64,000 nt of DNA from Frondihabitans sp. Leaf304. Lineage in GTDB: Bacteria > Actinomycetota > Actinomycetes > Actinomycetales > Microbacteriaceae. This document shows, piece by piece, positions 35,595 through 44,489 of the stretch. The translations under genes and the position numbers were made by a program. The first letter of the stretch is position 1; each line of letters begins with the position of its first letter. Under the pieces are notes generated by a model that saw nothing but the letters and a program-made list of their open reading frames with translations, made no database searches and had not been told where the DNA came from. Location: contig NZ_LMNV01000003.1 of assembly GCF_001423105.1 (NCBI RefSeq), positions 507,883-571,882 of the forward strand, given 5' to 3'.

Positions 35595-36536
35595 ATGTCG
35601 ACATCCACTGCGACCGGGGTCCCGGTCGCCGCGAGCCCCGAGTCGAAGACCCGCCGCCGCAAGCTCAACACGTCAGGCGGCCGGGCGCCGTACCTCTTCA
35701 TCGCGCCGTTCTACGTGCTCTACGGGCTGTTCATGATCGTGCCGGTACTGGCAGCGGTCTACCTCAGCCTCACCGAGTGGGTCGGTCTCGGCTCGCCGAG
35801 GTTCATCGGGGTGACGAACTACGTCAACCTCGTGCAAGACACCAGCTTCGGCACCGCGCTCGTCAACTCGCTGATCTACACGCTCATCGCCGTCTTCATC
35901 GTGGTGCCGTGCTCGCTCCTCGTCGCCCAGGCTCTCAACGCCAAGGGGCTCAAGGCTCGCGACCTGTTTCGCGTCGCCTTCTTCATCCCGATGGTGCTGT
36001 CGCCGATCGTCATCGCGCTCATCTACAGCCTCATCTTCGACACCGACTACGGTCTGCTGAACTCGGCGCTGAAAGCGCTCTTCGGGCTGCCGAACACCGA
36101 CTGGCTCGGCGACCCGACCCTCGCCAAGCTCGCCATCGGCTTCGTGCTCCTCTGGCGCACGGTCGGCTACCTGACGATCTTCTTCCTCGCCGCCCTCCAG
36201 GCGGTCTCGCCCGAGCAGTACGAGGCGGCCTCGCTCGACGGGGCCGGGCCGATCCGCAAGTTCTTCTCGGTCACGCTGCCCGAGATCCGCCCGGTGACGA
36301 GCTTCGTCGTCGTCACGAGCTTCATCAGCGCGGCGCAGTTGTTCGACGAGCCCTACCTGCTCACCAAGGGCGGGCCCGGCGAGGCGACGCTGTCAGTCGC
36401 CATGTTCATCTACCGAGCGGCCTTCGAGAGGCAGCAGTTCGGGTACGCGGCCGCCGCCGGCGTCGTGCTCTTCGTCATCGTGTTCGGGGTCAGTCAGATC
36501 CTCAACCGCGCACTCGCCATCGGGAGGACCTCATGA
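35595..36536 (+). CDS. Sugar ABC transporter permease, MalF type
   Basis: A 313-residue inner-membrane permease with six helices. The N-terminal APYLFIAPFYVLYGLFMIVP is typical. The EAA loop near residue 210 reads YEAASLDGAGPIRKFFSVTLP. AGAAGGGACGACC precedes ATG 35595. It overlaps the second permease by four bases. It forms the channel with the next gene for the sugar delivered by the lipoprotein. Confidence 0.94.
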   Translation: MSTSTATGVPVAASPESKTRRRKLNTSGGRAPYLFIAPFYVLYGLFMIVPVLAAVYLSLTEWVGLGSPRFIGVTNYVNLVQDTSFGTALVNSLIYTLIAVFIVVPCSLLVAQALNAKGLKARDLFRVAFFIPMVLSPIVIALIYSLIFDTDYGLLNSALKALFGLPNTDWLGDPTLAKLAIGFVLLWRTVGYLTIFFLAALQAVSPEQYEAASLDGAGPIRKFFSVTLPEIRPVTSFVVVTSFISAAQLFDEPYLLTKGGPGEATLSVAMFIYRAAFERQQFGYAAAAGVVLFVIVFGVSQILNRALAIGRTS

Positions 36537-37456
36537 GCGCCAGCAGCACCACCACGAGAGCCGACGCGCGCCGCGTCCGTGCCGAGAGCGGCACCGGTTC
36601 GCCGCAGCAGAGACCGAAGAAACGCGCCAACGGCGGCTGGCTCGCCCGGCGAGGGCTGCTCTACGTCACCCTCAGCGTGCTTCTGCTCGTCTTCATCTTC
36701 CCGCTCGTCTGGGCGCTGTCCGGGTCGTTCAAGAACCGCGGCGACATCTTCGCCACCCCGCCGAGCCTGATCCCCGACCCGGCCACGATCGCCAACTACG
36801 TGAATCTGCTCACGACGCAGCCGTTCTGGAAGTGGTTCGGCATGAGCGTCGGCACCGCGGCCATCGCCACAGTCATCTCGGTCTTCGTCTGCGCCCTCGC
36901 CGGCTATGGCTTCGCTAAGTTCCAGTTCCGCGGCAAGAAGGCCCTGTTCACGATCATGTTCTCGTCGCTGTCAGTGCCGTTCGCGGTGATCCTGGTGCCG
37001 CTGTTCATCCTGGTGGTGAAGTCAGGGCTCTCGACGCCGTGGTTCGCTCTGGTGGTTCCCTGGGTGGCACCGGCCTTCGGCATCTTCATGATGCAGCAGT
37101 TCATCGTCCAGTCGATCCCCGACGAGATCATCGAGGCCGCCCGGATCGACGGCAATTCCGAGTTCGGCACCTTCTGGCGCGTCGTGCTGCCCCTGCTCCG
37201 CCCCTCGCTCGGAGCCCTCGCGGTCTGGGGCTTCCTGCAGAGCTACAACTCGTTCCTCTGGCCGCTCGTGCTGCTCTCCGACTCGAACCAGTACACGCTG
37301 CCGCTCGGCCTGAACGTGCTGTTCGCCGCCGAGAACCGCTCGTACGACCTCGTTCTGGCCGGCTCCGTGCTGGCCTCGGTGCCCACGATCCTCGTCTTCT
37401 TCCTGCTGCGGAAGCAGCTGCTCGACGGGCTCACGGCAGGCGCCGTGAAGGGCTAG
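36533..37456 (+). CDS. Sugar ABC transporter permease, MalG type
   Basis: A 307-residue permease with six helices after a 40-residue basic cytoplasmic head. The EAA loop reads IIEAARIDGNSEFGTFWRVVLP. GGGAGGACC precedes ATG 36533, which overlaps the previous stop (ATGA). Partner of the MalF-type subunit. Confidence 0.94.
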   Translation: MSASSTTTRADARRVRAESGTGSPQQRPKKRANGGWLARRGLLYVTLSVLLLVFIFPLVWALSGSFKNRGDIFATPPSLIPDPATIANYVNLLTTQPFWKWFGMSVGTAAIATVISVFVCALAGYGFAKFQFRGKKALFTIMFSSLSVPFAVILVPLFILVVKSGLSTPWFALVVPWVAPAFGIFMMQQFIVQSIPDEIIEAARIDGNSEFGTFWRVVLPLLRPSLGALAVWGFLQSYNSFLWPLVLLSDSNQYTLPLGLNVLFAAENRSYDLVLAGSVLASVPTILVFFLLRKQLLDGLTAGAVKG

Positions 37457-37519
37457 AAAACCGGCGACAAGGATCCTGAACCACCGCATCTCGCATCACC
37501 GTCATTGAAAGGCACACCC

Positions 37520-39634
37520 ATGCAGCACCTGACCGACCGCGTCCTCTTCGGCGCCGCGTACTACCACGAGTACCACGCCACCCCCCGGCTCGACGACGAC
37601 ATGCGCCTCATGAAGGAGGCCGGGTTCAGCGTGATCCGGGTGGGCGAATCGGTGTGGTCGACCTGGGAGCCAGAGAACGGCGTGTTCGAGCTGGAGTGGC
37701 TCGCGCCGATCCTCGACGCCGCGGAGGCGAACGGCATCAAGGTGATCCTCGGCACGCCGACCTATGCGATTCCGATGTGGCTGGCTCGCCAGTTCCCCGA
37801 GATCAACGTCGAGCGGAAGGCCGGCCACGCGATGGGCTGGGGCGCCCGGCAAGAGATCGACTACGCGCACCCGGCTTTCCTCTTCCATGCCGAGCGCGTC
37901 ATCCGCAAGATCGTCGCCCGCTACGCCGAGCACCCCGCGGTAATCGGCTACCAGGTCGACAACGAGCCCGGCAACGAGATCATCGCCAACCGCGAGGTGT
38001 TCCAGAAGTTCGCCGACCACCTGCGGCACACCTACGGCACCGTCGAGAAGCTCAACGAGGAGTGGGGCCTCACCTACTGGTCGCACCGACTGTCGACCTG
38101 GGCCGACCTCTGGACCCCCGACGGAAACGTGCAGCCGCAGTACGACCTCGCCTGGCGCAAGTTCCAGGCGTCGATCACCACCGACTTCATCGCCTGGCAG
38201 TCGGGCATCGTTCGCGACTACTCGCGGGCCGACCAGTTCGTCACCACGTGCAACTCGTACGAGCGCCCCACCCTCGAGGACGATGCCGAGACCGTCGCCC
38301 TCGACATCACGGCCGGCAACCCGTACTACGGCATGCAAGACTCCCTCGCCCTGCCCTCCACCGAGAAGACGAGCCAGTACTGGACCTCGTCGGGCACCTG
38401 GTCGCTCTTCTCGAGCGGCGACCGCATGTACGGCTCGAAGCAGGCACCGTTCCTCGTGACCGAGACGAACGCCCAGGCGATCGGCTTCTCCTGGTCGAAC
38501 AAGCCGGCGTGGGACGGCCAGTGGCGACAGGCTGCGTGGGCACTGGTGTCGCGTGGGGCGACGATGATCGAGTACTGGCACTGGCACACGACGCAGGCCG
38601 GGGTCGAGACGTACTGGGGTGGGATCCTGCCGCACTCGCTCCAGCCGGGCCGGGTCTACCGCGAGATCGCCACGATCGGGGCCGACTTCGCCGCTGCGGG
38701 CGACCGCGTGACCGAGCTGACGCCGCACGCCGACGTGGCGCTGCTGTTCTCGAACGCGTCGAAGTGGGCGCTCAACGAGCACCCGGCGCTCAGCCTGGAG
38801 GGCACTGGTCACGGGCCGGAGGCCGACCGCCGCTCCTTCCAGACGGTGTTCGACTCGTTCGCCCGCGGCGTCTTCGAGGCCGGACTGCAGGCGAACACGG
38901 TGCACCCGTCGCAGATCTTCTCGCTCGACCCGGCCGCATTCGCCGCCGACCACCCCGTGCTCGTCGCCGCCGCGTTCACCATCGCCTCCGACGCCGAGCT
39001 GCAGTGGCTCGTGTCGTACGCCGAAGCCGGAGGGCACCTCGTCGTCGGCATCCGCACCGGCTACGAAGACCACGAGCAGCGCGCCCGCCTCGAGCGGAAG
39101 CCGGCGTTCCTCGATGAGGCCGCGGGGGTCTGGTACGACGAGTTCTCGAACCTCGCCGACCCGGTGCCTCTGACGTCGTCGCGATCCGACGCGCTCGGCT
39201 TCGTCCTCCCCGCCGGCGCCACGGGAACGCTCTGGGCCGACGGCCTCCACAGCGAAGGATCCGAGGTGCTCGCCTCCTACGACCACCCCCACTTCTCGAA
39301 GTTCGCGGCCGTCACGACCAAGGCACACGGCGCCGGACGCGTCACGTACGTCGGCACCGTCCCCGACCTCGTGCTGGCGCGCGCGGTCATCGACTGGGCG
39401 GTCGCGGTCGGTGCCGGAACGCCGAACTGGCGTCCGCAGACCGATTCGCAGACGGTGTCGTCGTCGGTGAACCGCCACGGCGAGACGATCCACGTCGTGC
39501 ACAACTGGTCGTGGGAGCCCTCGACGTTCGAGTTGCCCGGTGCGGCGGCGGACGTGCTCGCGGGCACGGCGTTCGAGGCGGGTGCCGAGATCGAGCTCGG
39601 CGCCTGGGATGTGCGGGTGTTCGCGGCCCGGTAG
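37520..39634 (+). CDS. GH42 beta-galactosidase
   Basis: A 704-residue cytoplasmic glycoside hydrolase hydrolysing terminal beta-galactosides brought in by the adjacent transporter. The TIM barrel begins FGAAYYHEYHATPRLDDDM. The acid/base Glu149 lies in GYQVDNEPGNE. The nucleophile Glu lies near residue 311 in FLVTETNAQ. A beta-galactosidase trimerisation domain and a small C-terminal beta domain follow. ATG 37520 is preceded by GAAAGG; the frame opens slightly earlier at 37505 without a site. It is the last gene of the LacI-linked operon, followed by a long hairpin. Confidence 0.95.
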   Translation: MQHLTDRVLFGAAYYHEYHATPRLDDDMRLMKEAGFSVIRVGESVWSTWEPENGVFELEWLAPILDAAEANGIKVILGTPTYAIPMWLARQFPEINVERKAGHAMGWGARQEIDYAHPAFLFHAERVIRKIVARYAEHPAVIGYQVDNEPGNEIIANREVFQKFADHLRHTYGTVEKLNEEWGLTYWSHRLSTWADLWTPDGNVQPQYDLAWRKFQASITTDFIAWQSGIVRDYSRADQFVTTCNSYERPTLEDDAETVALDITAGNPYYGMQDSLALPSTEKTSQYWTSSGTWSLFSSGDRMYGSKQAPFLVTETNAQAIGFSWSNKPAWDGQWRQAAWALVSRGATMIEYWHWHTTQAGVETYWGGILPHSLQPGRVYREIATIGADFAAAGDRVTELTPHADVALLFSNASKWALNEHPALSLEGTGHGPEADRRSFQTVFDSFARGVFEAGLQANTVHPSQIFSLDPAAFAADHPVLVAAAFTIASDAELQWLVSYAEAGGHLVVGIRTGYEDHEQRARLERKPAFLDEAAGVWYDEFSNLADPVPLTSSRSDALGFVLPAGATGTLWADGLHSEGSEVLASYDHPHFSKFAAVTTKAHGAGRVTYVGTVPDLVLARAVIDWAVAVGAGTPNWRPQTDSQTVSSSVNRHGETIHVVHNWSWEPSTFELPGAAADVLAGTAFEAGAEIELGAWDVRVFAAR

Positions 39635-39648
39635 ACCTCCCGCCCGTC

Positions 39649-39708
39649 GCCGAGTGGCGGCAAATGCCTCCCAGCCCCTGGCTGGCGCGGCATTTGCCGC
39701 CACTCGGC
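39649..39708. terminator. 20-bp hairpin after the beta-galactosidase gene
   Basis: A perfect 20-bp stem (39649-39668 with 39689-39708) with an inner 6-bp hairpin CCAGCC-CCT-GGCTGG in its loop. It closes the galactoside operon. Confidence 0.75.
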
Positions 39709-39729
39709 AGTTGGGGCAGGGCGGCTGGC

Positions 39730-39760
39730 CATATGCATAAGCCAGTTATATAGTTGAGCT
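39730..39760 (+). promoter_or_regulatory. MarR promoter/operator region
   Basis: AT-rich sequence directly before the marR start, including CATATGCATAAG and ATAG-TTGAG-CTAT, an imperfect inverted repeat. TATAGT could be a -10 element with a very short leader. Autoregulation by MarR is inferred. Confidence 0.4.
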
Positions 39761-40210
39761 ATGTCACCCGCCGAGAACGCGCCGTCCACGACCGACGTGG
39801 CGCACGCGCTCGAGGCCGTCGTCACCTGGCTGCGCGATTCGCGCGAGCCCGTCGGAATCTCAAAGAGCTCCCTCAGCACGCTGGCGCGCCTCGACGTCGT
39901 CGGCCCGCTGCGCATCACCGACCTCGCCGAGCGCGAGGGCCTGACGCAACCCGGTATGACCACGCTCGTCAACCGACTCGTGCAGACCGGCCTCGCTGAG
40001 CGCCGCGCCGATCCGGGCGACGGGCGAGCCGTGCTCGTCGCACTCACGAGCGACGGCCTGGCCCGGTTGACCGAGTACCGCGTCTCGAGAACCGAGCTGA
40101 TCTCCGCTCGGCTCGAGCAGTTGGATCCTGAGTCGCGAAGCGCCCTGGCCAAAGCCGTGCCGGCGCTCCATCGTTTCGTCGACGACTCCCACGTCACCGA
40201 GGAGAAATAG
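39761..40210 (+). CDS. MarR-family transcriptional regulator
   Basis: A 149-residue dimeric winged-helix repressor. The DNA-binding part LRITDLAEREGLTQPGMTTL and wing ERRADPGDGRAVLVALT are typical. It is followed 5 bp later by an MFS exporter, the usual arrangement for self-regulated drug efflux. The ligand is unknown. Confidence 0.93.
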   Translation: MSPAENAPSTTDVAHALEAVVTWLRDSREPVGISKSSLSTLARLDVVGPLRITDLAEREGLTQPGMTTLVNRLVQTGLAERRADPGDGRAVLVALTSDGLARLTEYRVSRTELISARLEQLDPESRSALAKAVPALHRFVDDSHVTEEK

Positions 40211-40215
40211 CAGCT

Positions 40216-41508
40216 ATGTCGCACCACACCAGCACCGGCGCCACCCCCGGCGAGAAGCCACCGAGCCCGTTCACGCAGCCACGCGCCGTCTGGGCCGTCG
40301 CCTTCGCCTGCGTCGTCTCGTTCATGGGCATCGGGTTGGTCGACCCGATCCTCAAGTCGCTCGCGGGTCAGCTGAGCGCGACGCCGTCGCAGGTCGAGCT
40401 GCTCTTCACGAGCTACCTCGTCGTCACGGCGGTCTGCATGCTCGGCACCGGCTGGATCTCGAGCCGCATCGGCCCGAAGCGCACGCTGATCGCCGGGCTC
40501 ACCATCATCGTCGTGTTCGCGGCCCTCGCCGGGTCGAGCGGATCGATCGGCGAGATCGTCGGGTTCCGCGCCGGCTGGGGTCTCGGCAACGCGCTGTTCA
40601 TCGCCACCTCGCTCTCGGTGATCGTCGGCTCGGCCTCGGGCGGGTTCGCCGGGGCCATCGTGCTCTACGAGAGCGCCCTCGGGGTCGGAATCGCGCTCGG
40701 GCCGTTGATCGGCGGCCTCCTCGGCAACATCTCGTGGCGTGGCCCGTTCTTCGGCGTTTCGGGCCTCATGTTCATCGCTCTGCTGGCGACCATTTTCCTG
40801 CTGCCGAAGCTGCCCACCCCGGCCCGCAAACAGAAGCTGTCCGAGCCCCTGACCGCCCTGAAGCACAAGTCGCTCCGCACGACGAGCATCGTGGGTTTCC
40901 TCTACAACTGGGGATTCTTCACGGTGCTCGGCTACTCGCCCTTCTTGATGGGCATCGACAGCCCCATTCAGCTCGGCCTCGTCTTCTGCGGTTGGGGCGT
41001 GCTCGTTGCCCTCTTCGCCGTCTGGGGTGCTCCGTGGCTACAGCGCCGCTTCGGCACCCCGCGCACCCTCTACGTGAACTTCGTGCTGATGGCGATCGAC
41101 CTCGCCGTGATCGGCATCTTCCCCTACAGCCACGTCACCGTGATCGTCTGCGTGATCGTCGCCGGCGCCTTCATCGGTATCAACAACACGCTGGTCACGA
41201 CGGCCGTGATGAGCATCGCTCCCGTCGAGCGGCCCGTCGCGAGCGCCACCTACGGCTTCGTGCGGTTCATCGGCGGCGGCATGGCGCCGTTCGTCGCCGG
41301 CCTGCTGGTGACGGCGTTCAACGAGCACGTGCCGTTCCTGCTCGGAGCCGCGACACTCGTCGCCGCAGCGATCGTGCTCAGCACGGCCCACAAAGCGCTC
41401 ACTGCGGCCGACCGCGGCGAGGTGGCGCAGCCCGAGATCGACGAGCTCGATCGGGTCGAGAATCGCGACGTGTTCCCGGCGGCCGAGGCGATCGGTAACG
41501 CCGACTAG
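40216..41508 (+). CDS. MFS drug-efflux transporter
   Basis: A 430-residue permease with 12 predicted helices. Motif A-like sequence GTGWISSRIGPKR lies between helices 2 and 3, and GLGNALFIATSLSVIVGSASGG marks helices 4-5. The C-terminal tail is acidic. GAGGAGA precedes the ATG. It is cotranscribed with the MarR gene, so is probably an inducible exporter. Substrate unknown. Confidence 0.92.
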   Translation: MSHHTSTGATPGEKPPSPFTQPRAVWAVAFACVVSFMGIGLVDPILKSLAGQLSATPSQVELLFTSYLVVTAVCMLGTGWISSRIGPKRTLIAGLTIIVVFAALAGSSGSIGEIVGFRAGWGLGNALFIATSLSVIVGSASGGFAGAIVLYESALGVGIALGPLIGGLLGNISWRGPFFGVSGLMFIALLATIFLLPKLPTPARKQKLSEPLTALKHKSLRTTSIVGFLYNWGFFTVLGYSPFLMGIDSPIQLGLVFCGWGVLVALFAVWGAPWLQRRFGTPRTLYVNFVLMAIDLAVIGIFPYSHVTVIVCVIVAGAFIGINNTLVTTAVMSIAPVERPVASATYGFVRFIGGGMAPFVAGLLVTAFNEHVPFLLGAATLVAAAIVLSTAHKALTAADRGEVAQPEIDELDRVENRDVFPAAEAIGNAD

Positions 41509-41549
41509 GCCCGTCACCCCCTCGCCGGCACCCCCTCACCTTCCTCCGT

Positions 41550-41633
41550 CCGAATTCGAAGGAGAAACGTCGATCCGGTAACGAAAACATCAGGATCCGG
41601 CCCCGCCGTTGCACGCTTTTCCTTCGAATTCGG
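41550..41633 (-). repeat. Palindromic element copy 5 (84 bp)
   Basis: Arms CCGAATTCGAAGGAGA and CTTTTCCTTCGAATTCGG. The core reads AACGAAAACATCAGGATCCG, the reverse complement of the core of copies 1-4. It lies in the upstream region of the opu genes, and copy 6 lies 2.9 kb further in the same orientation. Confidence 0.92.
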
Positions 41634-41783
41634 AAGCGCTCCCCTGCCATAACGCTCTGCGGCAATTCGATCCGAACTCATATATTCGCTAGGCTGACCA
41701 GCATTTGCTTGCGACCGATCTATTCGGAACAAGCGAAAAGCGTGACGAATGTGCTGATGACGATGTGAATGGGTAGACGACAG

Positions 41784-42434
41784 ATGTTGTGGAATTTCGT
41801 AGTGGAGCGGTGGGACCAAATCTGGTTCGCCTCCTGGCAGCATCTGTCACTGGTGATCCAGTGCCTGGTGCTCGCCGTCATCCTGGCTCTGGTGATCGCG
41901 GCGCTCGTCTACCGCAGCCGCACCTGGAGCGCTGTCGCCAACGGCGTCTCGGCGGTCGGTCTGACCATTCCGTCGTTCGCGCTGATCGGCCTCCTGATCG
42001 CGCCGCTCGGCTTCGGCGTCGTGCCCTCGGTCGTCGTCGTGACCTTCTTCGCCGCGCTCCCCGTTCTCCGCAACGCCGTGGTCGGCCTCAACGAGGTCGA
42101 CCCCAGCATCGTCGAGTCGGCGCGCGGCATCGGCATGAGCAAGTTCCGCACCTTCCTCACCGTCGAGTTGCCGCTCGCCTGGCCGATCATTCTCACCGGG
42201 GTGCGCATCTCCGCGCAGATGGTGATGGGCGTCGCCGCCGTCACCGCCTACGCACTCGGCCCGGGTCTCGGCGGCTTCGTCTTCTCGGGGCTCTCCCGGC
42301 TCGGTGGCGCCAACTCCCTGCAATCAGTCGTCGTCGGGGTGGTGGGCGTCGTCGTCCTCGCCCTCGTCCTCGACCTCCTTCTCCTCGGCCTCGGCCGCCT
42401 GACCATCTCGCGAGGTATCCGTGTCGCACGCTGA
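41784..42434 (+). CDS. opuBB: Osmoprotectant ABC permease, first subunit
   Basis: A 216-residue membrane subunit of an OpuB/OpuC-type compatible-solute importer. It has about five helices; the first (LSLVIQCLVLAVILALVIAAL) follows a short head, and the EAA-like loop is VDPSIVESARGIGMSKFRTF. Starts at 41769 (MGRRQML) and 41784 (MLWNFVVERW) are both possible; the second matches family length. It overlaps the ATPase gene by 14 bp. Choline, glycine betaine or a similar solute is the expected substrate. Confidence 0.88.
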   Translation: MLWNFVVERWDQIWFASWQHLSLVIQCLVLAVILALVIAALVYRSRTWSAVANGVSAVGLTIPSFALIGLLIAPLGFGVVPSVVVVTFFAALPVLRNAVVGLNEVDPSIVESARGIGMSKFRTFLTVELPLAWPIILTGVRISAQMVMGVAAVTAYALGPGLGGFVFSGLSRLGGANSLQSVVVGVVGVVVLALVLDLLLLGLGRLTISRGIRVAR

Positions 42435-43731
42435 CTCCAAGAACGCTGACCCCACCACCACCATCGACAAGACCGCCGACTCCGGCCGCAGCATCCTGCT
42501 CGACCAGGTCACCAAGCGCTACCCGGGCCAGGCGAAGCCCGCCGTCGACGGCATCACGCTCGAGATCCCGGCCGGCCAGATCGTCATGCTCGTCGGCCCC
42601 TCGGGCTGCGGCAAGACGACGACGCTCAAGATGATCAACCGCCTGATCGAGCCGACCGAGGGCCGCATCGTCCTCGGCGACGACGACGTGACCGGTATCG
42701 ACGGCGACGAGCTCCGCCGCCAGATCGGCTACGTGATCCAGGCCGGTGGCCTGTTCCCGCACATGACCGTGAGCCAGAACATCGCGGTCGTGCCGAAGAT
42801 GCTGGGGTGGTCGAAGGAGCGCATCAGCGCCCGCGTCGACGAGCTGCTCGAATTGGTGTCGCTGGATCCTGCGGTCTACCGCGATCGGTTCCCGAAGGAG
42901 CTGTCGGGCGGACAGCAGCAGCGCATCGGCGTCGCCCGCGCACTCGCCGCCGACCCGCCCGTGCTGCTGATGGACGAGCCGTTCGGCGCCGTCGACCCGA
43001 TCACGCGTCAGCGCCTGCAAGACGAGCTGATCAACATCCAGCACGAGCTGAAGAAGACCATCGTGATCGTCACGCACGACTTCGACGAGGCCGTGAAGCT
43101 CGGCGACTGGATCGTCGTCTTCTCGGAGGGCGCGCACATCGTGCAGTACGACACTCCGGAGCGGATTCTGGCCGAGCCCGCCAACGAGTTCGTCGAGAAC
43201 TTCATCGGCGCCGGTGCCGGCCTCAAGCAGCTCACGCTGAACCGCGTGCGCGACGTCGAACTGGCCGAGGCGATCGTCGCCCACCCGGGCGACACCGCGT
43301 CGTCGGTGCTGGGCCGCGTGGAAGAGGCGGGCCACGGCCACGCAGTCATCGTCGACTCGCGCGAACGTCCGATCCGGTGGCCGTCGCGCCGTCAGCTCGG
43401 CCGCCTCGACACGATCCCCGCCGACGTCGACCCAGCGCTCCCCGTCGTCAGCCAGGGGTCGACCCTGAACGACGCGCTCGACACCATGCTCGTCTCGAGC
43501 GCGGGTGCCGCTCTCGTCACGGGTCAGCGCGACCGCTTCATCGGGGTCATCACGGTCGAGGTCGTCATGGAGGCGATCACGCGCTCGCGCCGTCTCGCCG
43601 CCGACGAGGCCTACAAGCCGGTCGGCACGAACACGGGAACGCTCGACGCGATTCCCGCGGTGACGCAGGCCGACGACTCCGAGCCGACCGAGGCTTCAGG
43701 ATCCGCGTCCACCGTCGAGGCACCCCAGTGA
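42421..43731 (+). CDS. opuBA: Osmoprotectant ABC ATPase with CBS domains
   Basis: A 436-residue ATPase. It has Walker A GPSGCGKTTTLKM, Q-loop YVIQAGGLFPH, signature ELSGGQQQRIG, Walker B LLMDEPFGAVDPITR and the histidine VTHDFDEA. A C-terminal CBS-like pair (from about residue 280) could sense ionic strength, as shown for OpuA homologues. The GTG start overlaps the upstream permease, and the stop overlaps the next permease (GTGA). Confidence 0.93.
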   Translation: MSHADSKNADPTTTIDKTADSGRSILLDQVTKRYPGQAKPAVDGITLEIPAGQIVMLVGPSGCGKTTTLKMINRLIEPTEGRIVLGDDDVTGIDGDELRRQIGYVIQAGGLFPHMTVSQNIAVVPKMLGWSKERISARVDELLELVSLDPAVYRDRFPKELSGGQQQRIGVARALAADPPVLLMDEPFGAVDPITRQRLQDELINIQHELKKTIVIVTHDFDEAVKLGDWIVVFSEGAHIVQYDTPERILAEPANEFVENFIGAGAGLKQLTLNRVRDVELAEAIVAHPGDTASSVLGRVEEAGHGHAVIVDSRERPIRWPSRRQLGRLDTIPADVDPALPVVSQGSTLNDALDTMLVSSAGAALVTGQRDRFIGVITVEVVMEAITRSRRLAADEAYKPVGTNTGTLDAIPAVTQADDSEPTEASGSASTVEAPQ

Positions 43732-44489
43732 CCGACGTCGTAGCGGTCGAGAGGTCCAGCGGTACGACGAGCTGGCGCGGACTGCTGATTCAGCCCGCTG
43801 CCATCGCCCTCGTCTTCGTCGGCTTCGTCGTCTGGTTGATGACCGCCGACCTCACGCCGAGTGAACGCTCGACGCTCAACCCGTCCGACCTCGTCGACTA
43901 CGCCGGTCAGCACCTCGCGCTGACCTTCGTGTCGGCGCTGATCGTGCTCGTGATCGCGATCCCTCTCGGGATCCTGCTCACCCGTCGCCCGTTCAACAAG
44001 GCCAGCGGCATCATCCTCGCGATCAGCAACTTCGGGCAGGCCGCACCGGCCATCGGCCTCGTCGTGCTCCTCGCTTTCTGGCTCGGCTTCAACTTCCGCT
44101 CGGCCGTCGTCGCGCTGGTGCTCTACGCGATCCTGCCGGTGCTGCGCAACACCATGATCGGCGTGCAGAGCGTCGATGCCCGCACGGTCGAGGCCGGGCG
44201 CGGCATGGGAATGTCGTCGTTCGCCGTCCTGATGAAGGTGGAGCTGCCGCTCGCCGTCCCGGTGATGCTCTCGGGCATCCGCACCGCGCTCGTGCTGCTG
44301 GTCGGCTCGGCCGCCCTCGCGACGTTCATCGGCGCGGGTGGACTCGGCCTGCTGATCACGACCGGCGTCACGCTCTACCTGCCCCGCGTGCTCATCTCGG
44401 GCGCCCTGCTCATCGCGCTCCTCGCGCTGCTCATCGACTGGCTCGGCCGTCTCGTCGAGCATTTCGCCACTCCGAAGGGACTCCGATGA
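43728..44489 (+). CDS. opuBD: Osmoprotectant ABC permease, second subunit
   Basis: A 253-residue permease with about six helices and the EAA loop VDARTVEAGRGMGMSSFAVL. It starts at GTG 43728 in a GTGA overlap with the ATPase. With OpuBB it forms a heterodimeric channel, as in OpuB/OpuC systems. The stop overlaps the start of the binding-protein gene. Confidence 0.9.
   Translation: MTDVVAVERSSGTTSWRGLLIQPAAIALVFVGFVVWLMTADLTPSERSTLNPSDLVDYAGQHLALTFVSALIVLVIAIPLGILLTRRPFNKASGIILAISNFGQAAPAIGLVVLLAFWLGFNFRSAVVALVLYAILPVLRNTMIGVQSVDARTVEAGRGMGMSSFAVLMKVELPLAVPVMLSGIRTALVLLVGSAALATFIGAGGLGLLITTGVTLYLPRVLISGALLIALLALLIDWLGRLVEHFATPKGLR

Noticed and set aside
37502..39703. Minus-strand frame of 733 codons opposite the GH42 gene
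   Set aside because: Shadow of a gene with intact catalytic residues; no start site or motif of its own.
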